Of a stretch of 5,941 nucleotides of DNA, positions 4,979 through 5,941 are shown piece by piece. The notes under the pieces are model-generated. The model was not told the origin of the DNA and searched no databases. It worked only from the letters and a program-made list of their open reading frames with translations. Source of the stretch: Chloroflexota bacterium (lineage in GTDB: Bacteria; Chloroflexota; Anaerolineae; UBA1429). Numbering within the stretch: position 1 is the stretch's first letter; every line of letters starts with the position of its first letter. The position numbers and the translations under genes were made by a program. Location: NCBI GenBank assembly GCA_012513595.1, contig JAAZBY010000579.1, positions 1-5,941 of the forward strand, written 5' to 3'.

Positions 4979-5941
4979 GCAAGCGACGTACCACCCTTCG
5001 CCGGTGACTGGCCGCAGGGCCCTGGCACCCGGCGCCCGGCCAGCCTTGGGGACGTCCGCGTGGCGGGCTTTCTCGGCGAGAGGGTCGAGGCCAACCGCGC
5101 CAGCCTCCTGGCTGGCCTGGATAGCCCCATCCCGCGGCGCTTCCAGGCCCTCAGCCGCGGCGACACGCCCGGCCCCGAGACCGAGCGGCTGGCCTCGGAC
5201 TCGGACTTGTACAAGTGGATCGAGGGGGCCTCCTACGCGCTGGCCTACCGGCCGGACGGGCGCCTGCGCGCCGCCCTCGACGAGATGGTGACGCTGGTCA
5301 TCGGCCAGCAACAGCCGGACGGCTACCTGAATACCCAGGTGCCCCCCTTCGAGCGGCTCGACACGCGCGTGAACCACGACCTGTACCAGGCCGGGCACCT
5401 CTGTGAGGCGGCCGTGGCCCACTGGCGCGCCACCGGCGAGCGACGCCTGCTCGAGGCGGCCTCTCGCCTGGTCGACTGGTTCCTGGCCCGCCATCGCGAG
5501 GGGCATTCCTACTATGACGCCGTCGGTGAGAAGGAACACCCCGAGGTTGAGATCGGCCTGCTGCGCCTGGCGCGGGCCACGGGCCGCCAGGAGTACGCCG
5601 AGTTCGCCAGGGCCATCATCGGCATGTACGGGGTGGTGCCCAAGGTCGCTGACCTGCGCGCCGGCGCCGGCCGGCTCCACGCGGTGCGCGTCGGCTACTT
5701 GCTGGAGGCGGTGGCCGACCTCTACCTCGCCAGCGGCGATGCGTCGCTCTGGCAGACCCTTTCCGCCGTGTGGGACGAGCTGGCCACCACGCGCCTCTAT
5801 GTGACCGGTGGCCTGGGGCAGCGGGAGCGCATCCCCGACCGCCCCTGGGACCTGCCCCAGACCTACGAGGAGAACCCGGACCGCGACATCGCCGAAACCT
5901 GCGCCTCGGTGGCGATGATGATGTTCTCCTGGCGCATGCAC
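4976..5941 (+). CDS. GH127-type beta-L-arabinofuranosidase (DUF1680 family), C-terminus cut by window edge
   Basis: The visible 322 residues match the (alpha/alpha) barrel domain of glycoside hydrolase family 127, whose characterised member HypBA1 releases L-arabinose from beta-L-arabinofuranosides of hydroxyproline-rich plant glycoproteins. Hallmarks in order are SDSDLYKWIEGASYAL (74-89), QQPDGYLNT (112-120), NHDLYQAGHLCEAAVAH (133-149, His134), HPEVEIGLLRLARATG (188-203, His188), LHAVRVGYLLEAVADLY (234-250, His235), YVTGGLG (275-281) and AETCAS (306-311). In the last, Glu307 and Cys309 correspond to zinc ligands Glu338 and Cys340 of HypBA1. The nucleophile-cysteine region lies beyond the edge, as does roughly the second half of a usual 600-plus-residue protein. 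No signal peptide is present, consistent with cytoplasmic action on imported oligosaccharides. The acid/base loop differs from the usual GE-x-F form. Related families (GH142/GH146) or another sugar specificity are possible. Confidence 0.87.
   Translation, partial: MASDVPPFAGDWPQGPGTRRPASLGDVRVAGFLGERVEANRASLLAGLDSPIPRRFQALSRGDTPGPETERLASDSDLYKWIEGASYALAYRPDGRLRAALDEMVTLVIGQQQPDGYLNTQVPPFERLDTRVNHDLYQAGHLCEAAVAHWRATGERRLLEAASRLVDWFLARHREGHSYYDAVGEKEHPEVEIGLLRLARATGRQEYAEFARAIIGMYGVVPKVADLRAGAGRLHAVRVGYLLEAVADLYLASGDASLWQTLSAVWDELATTRLYVTGGLGQRERIPDRPWDLPQTYEENPDRDIAETCASVAMMMFSWRMH

Noticed and set aside
3783..4994. Open frame of 403 codons antisense to the Fe-alcohol dehydrogenase
   Set aside because: It is opposite a gene with intact family motifs and metal ligands. 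Its translation is low-complexity (His/Gly/Arg/Gln-rich) with no domain, as expected from antisense frames in GC-rich DNA.
4922..5941. Open frame of more than 330 codons antisense to the GH127 gene
   Set aside because: No domain similarity. The plus strand encodes the GH127 hallmarks in one frame.

Overview
The window is GC-rich, gene-dense bacterial chromosome with short gaps, Shine-Dalgarno sequences before most genes and a strong third-position G/C bias. It carries six genes in two divergent blocks. I see no RNA gene, mobile element, CRISPR array or phage trace. The longest stretch without a gene is the 248-base divergent intergenic region at 2308-2555, which holds two promoter candidates. 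The organism cannot be fixed from this sequence. The GC content and gene types would fit Chloroflexota or another GC-rich environmental lineage, but this is a weak guess.

Left block, minus strand, reading right to left. First comes a VTT/DedA-type membrane protein (1660-2307), then a small DinB-like helical protein (1193-1627) 32 bases on, then an O-acetylhomoserine sulfhydrylase-type PLP enzyme (start at 1109, running off the left edge) after 83 bases. The first two are likely co-transcribed from a good sigma70-type promoter at about 2385-2414. The PLP enzyme may follow in the same transcript. The three have no obvious shared pathway.

Right block, plus strand. This looks like a carbohydrate-utilisation operon: a sialidase-like BNR/Asp-box beta-propeller protein (2556-3716, GTG start), an iron-dependent group III alcohol dehydrogenase (3768-4913, GTG start) and a GH127-type beta-L-arabinofuranosidase (DUF1680 family, from 4976, running off the right edge). 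The gaps are 51 and 62 bases, and each start has its own purine-rich ribosome binding site. None of the three proteins shows a signal peptide, so they probably act in the cytoplasm on imported oligosaccharides or glycosides. GH127 points to a plant-derived glycan, such as beta-L-arabinofuranose of hydroxyproline-rich glycoproteins or a related sugar. The propeller protein may be a second glycan-cleaving enzyme, and the dehydrogenase could reduce or oxidise a small carbonyl or alcohol made downstream. That linkage is inference from gene order.

The most interesting points are the unassigned activity of the sialidase-like protein, which lacks the usual RIP motif and a secretion signal, its pairing with a GH127 enzyme and an Fe-dehydrogenase, and an unusual catalytic-loop region in the GH127 protein. 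All six gene families are known in outline. I do not see convincing evidence of a wholly new system.
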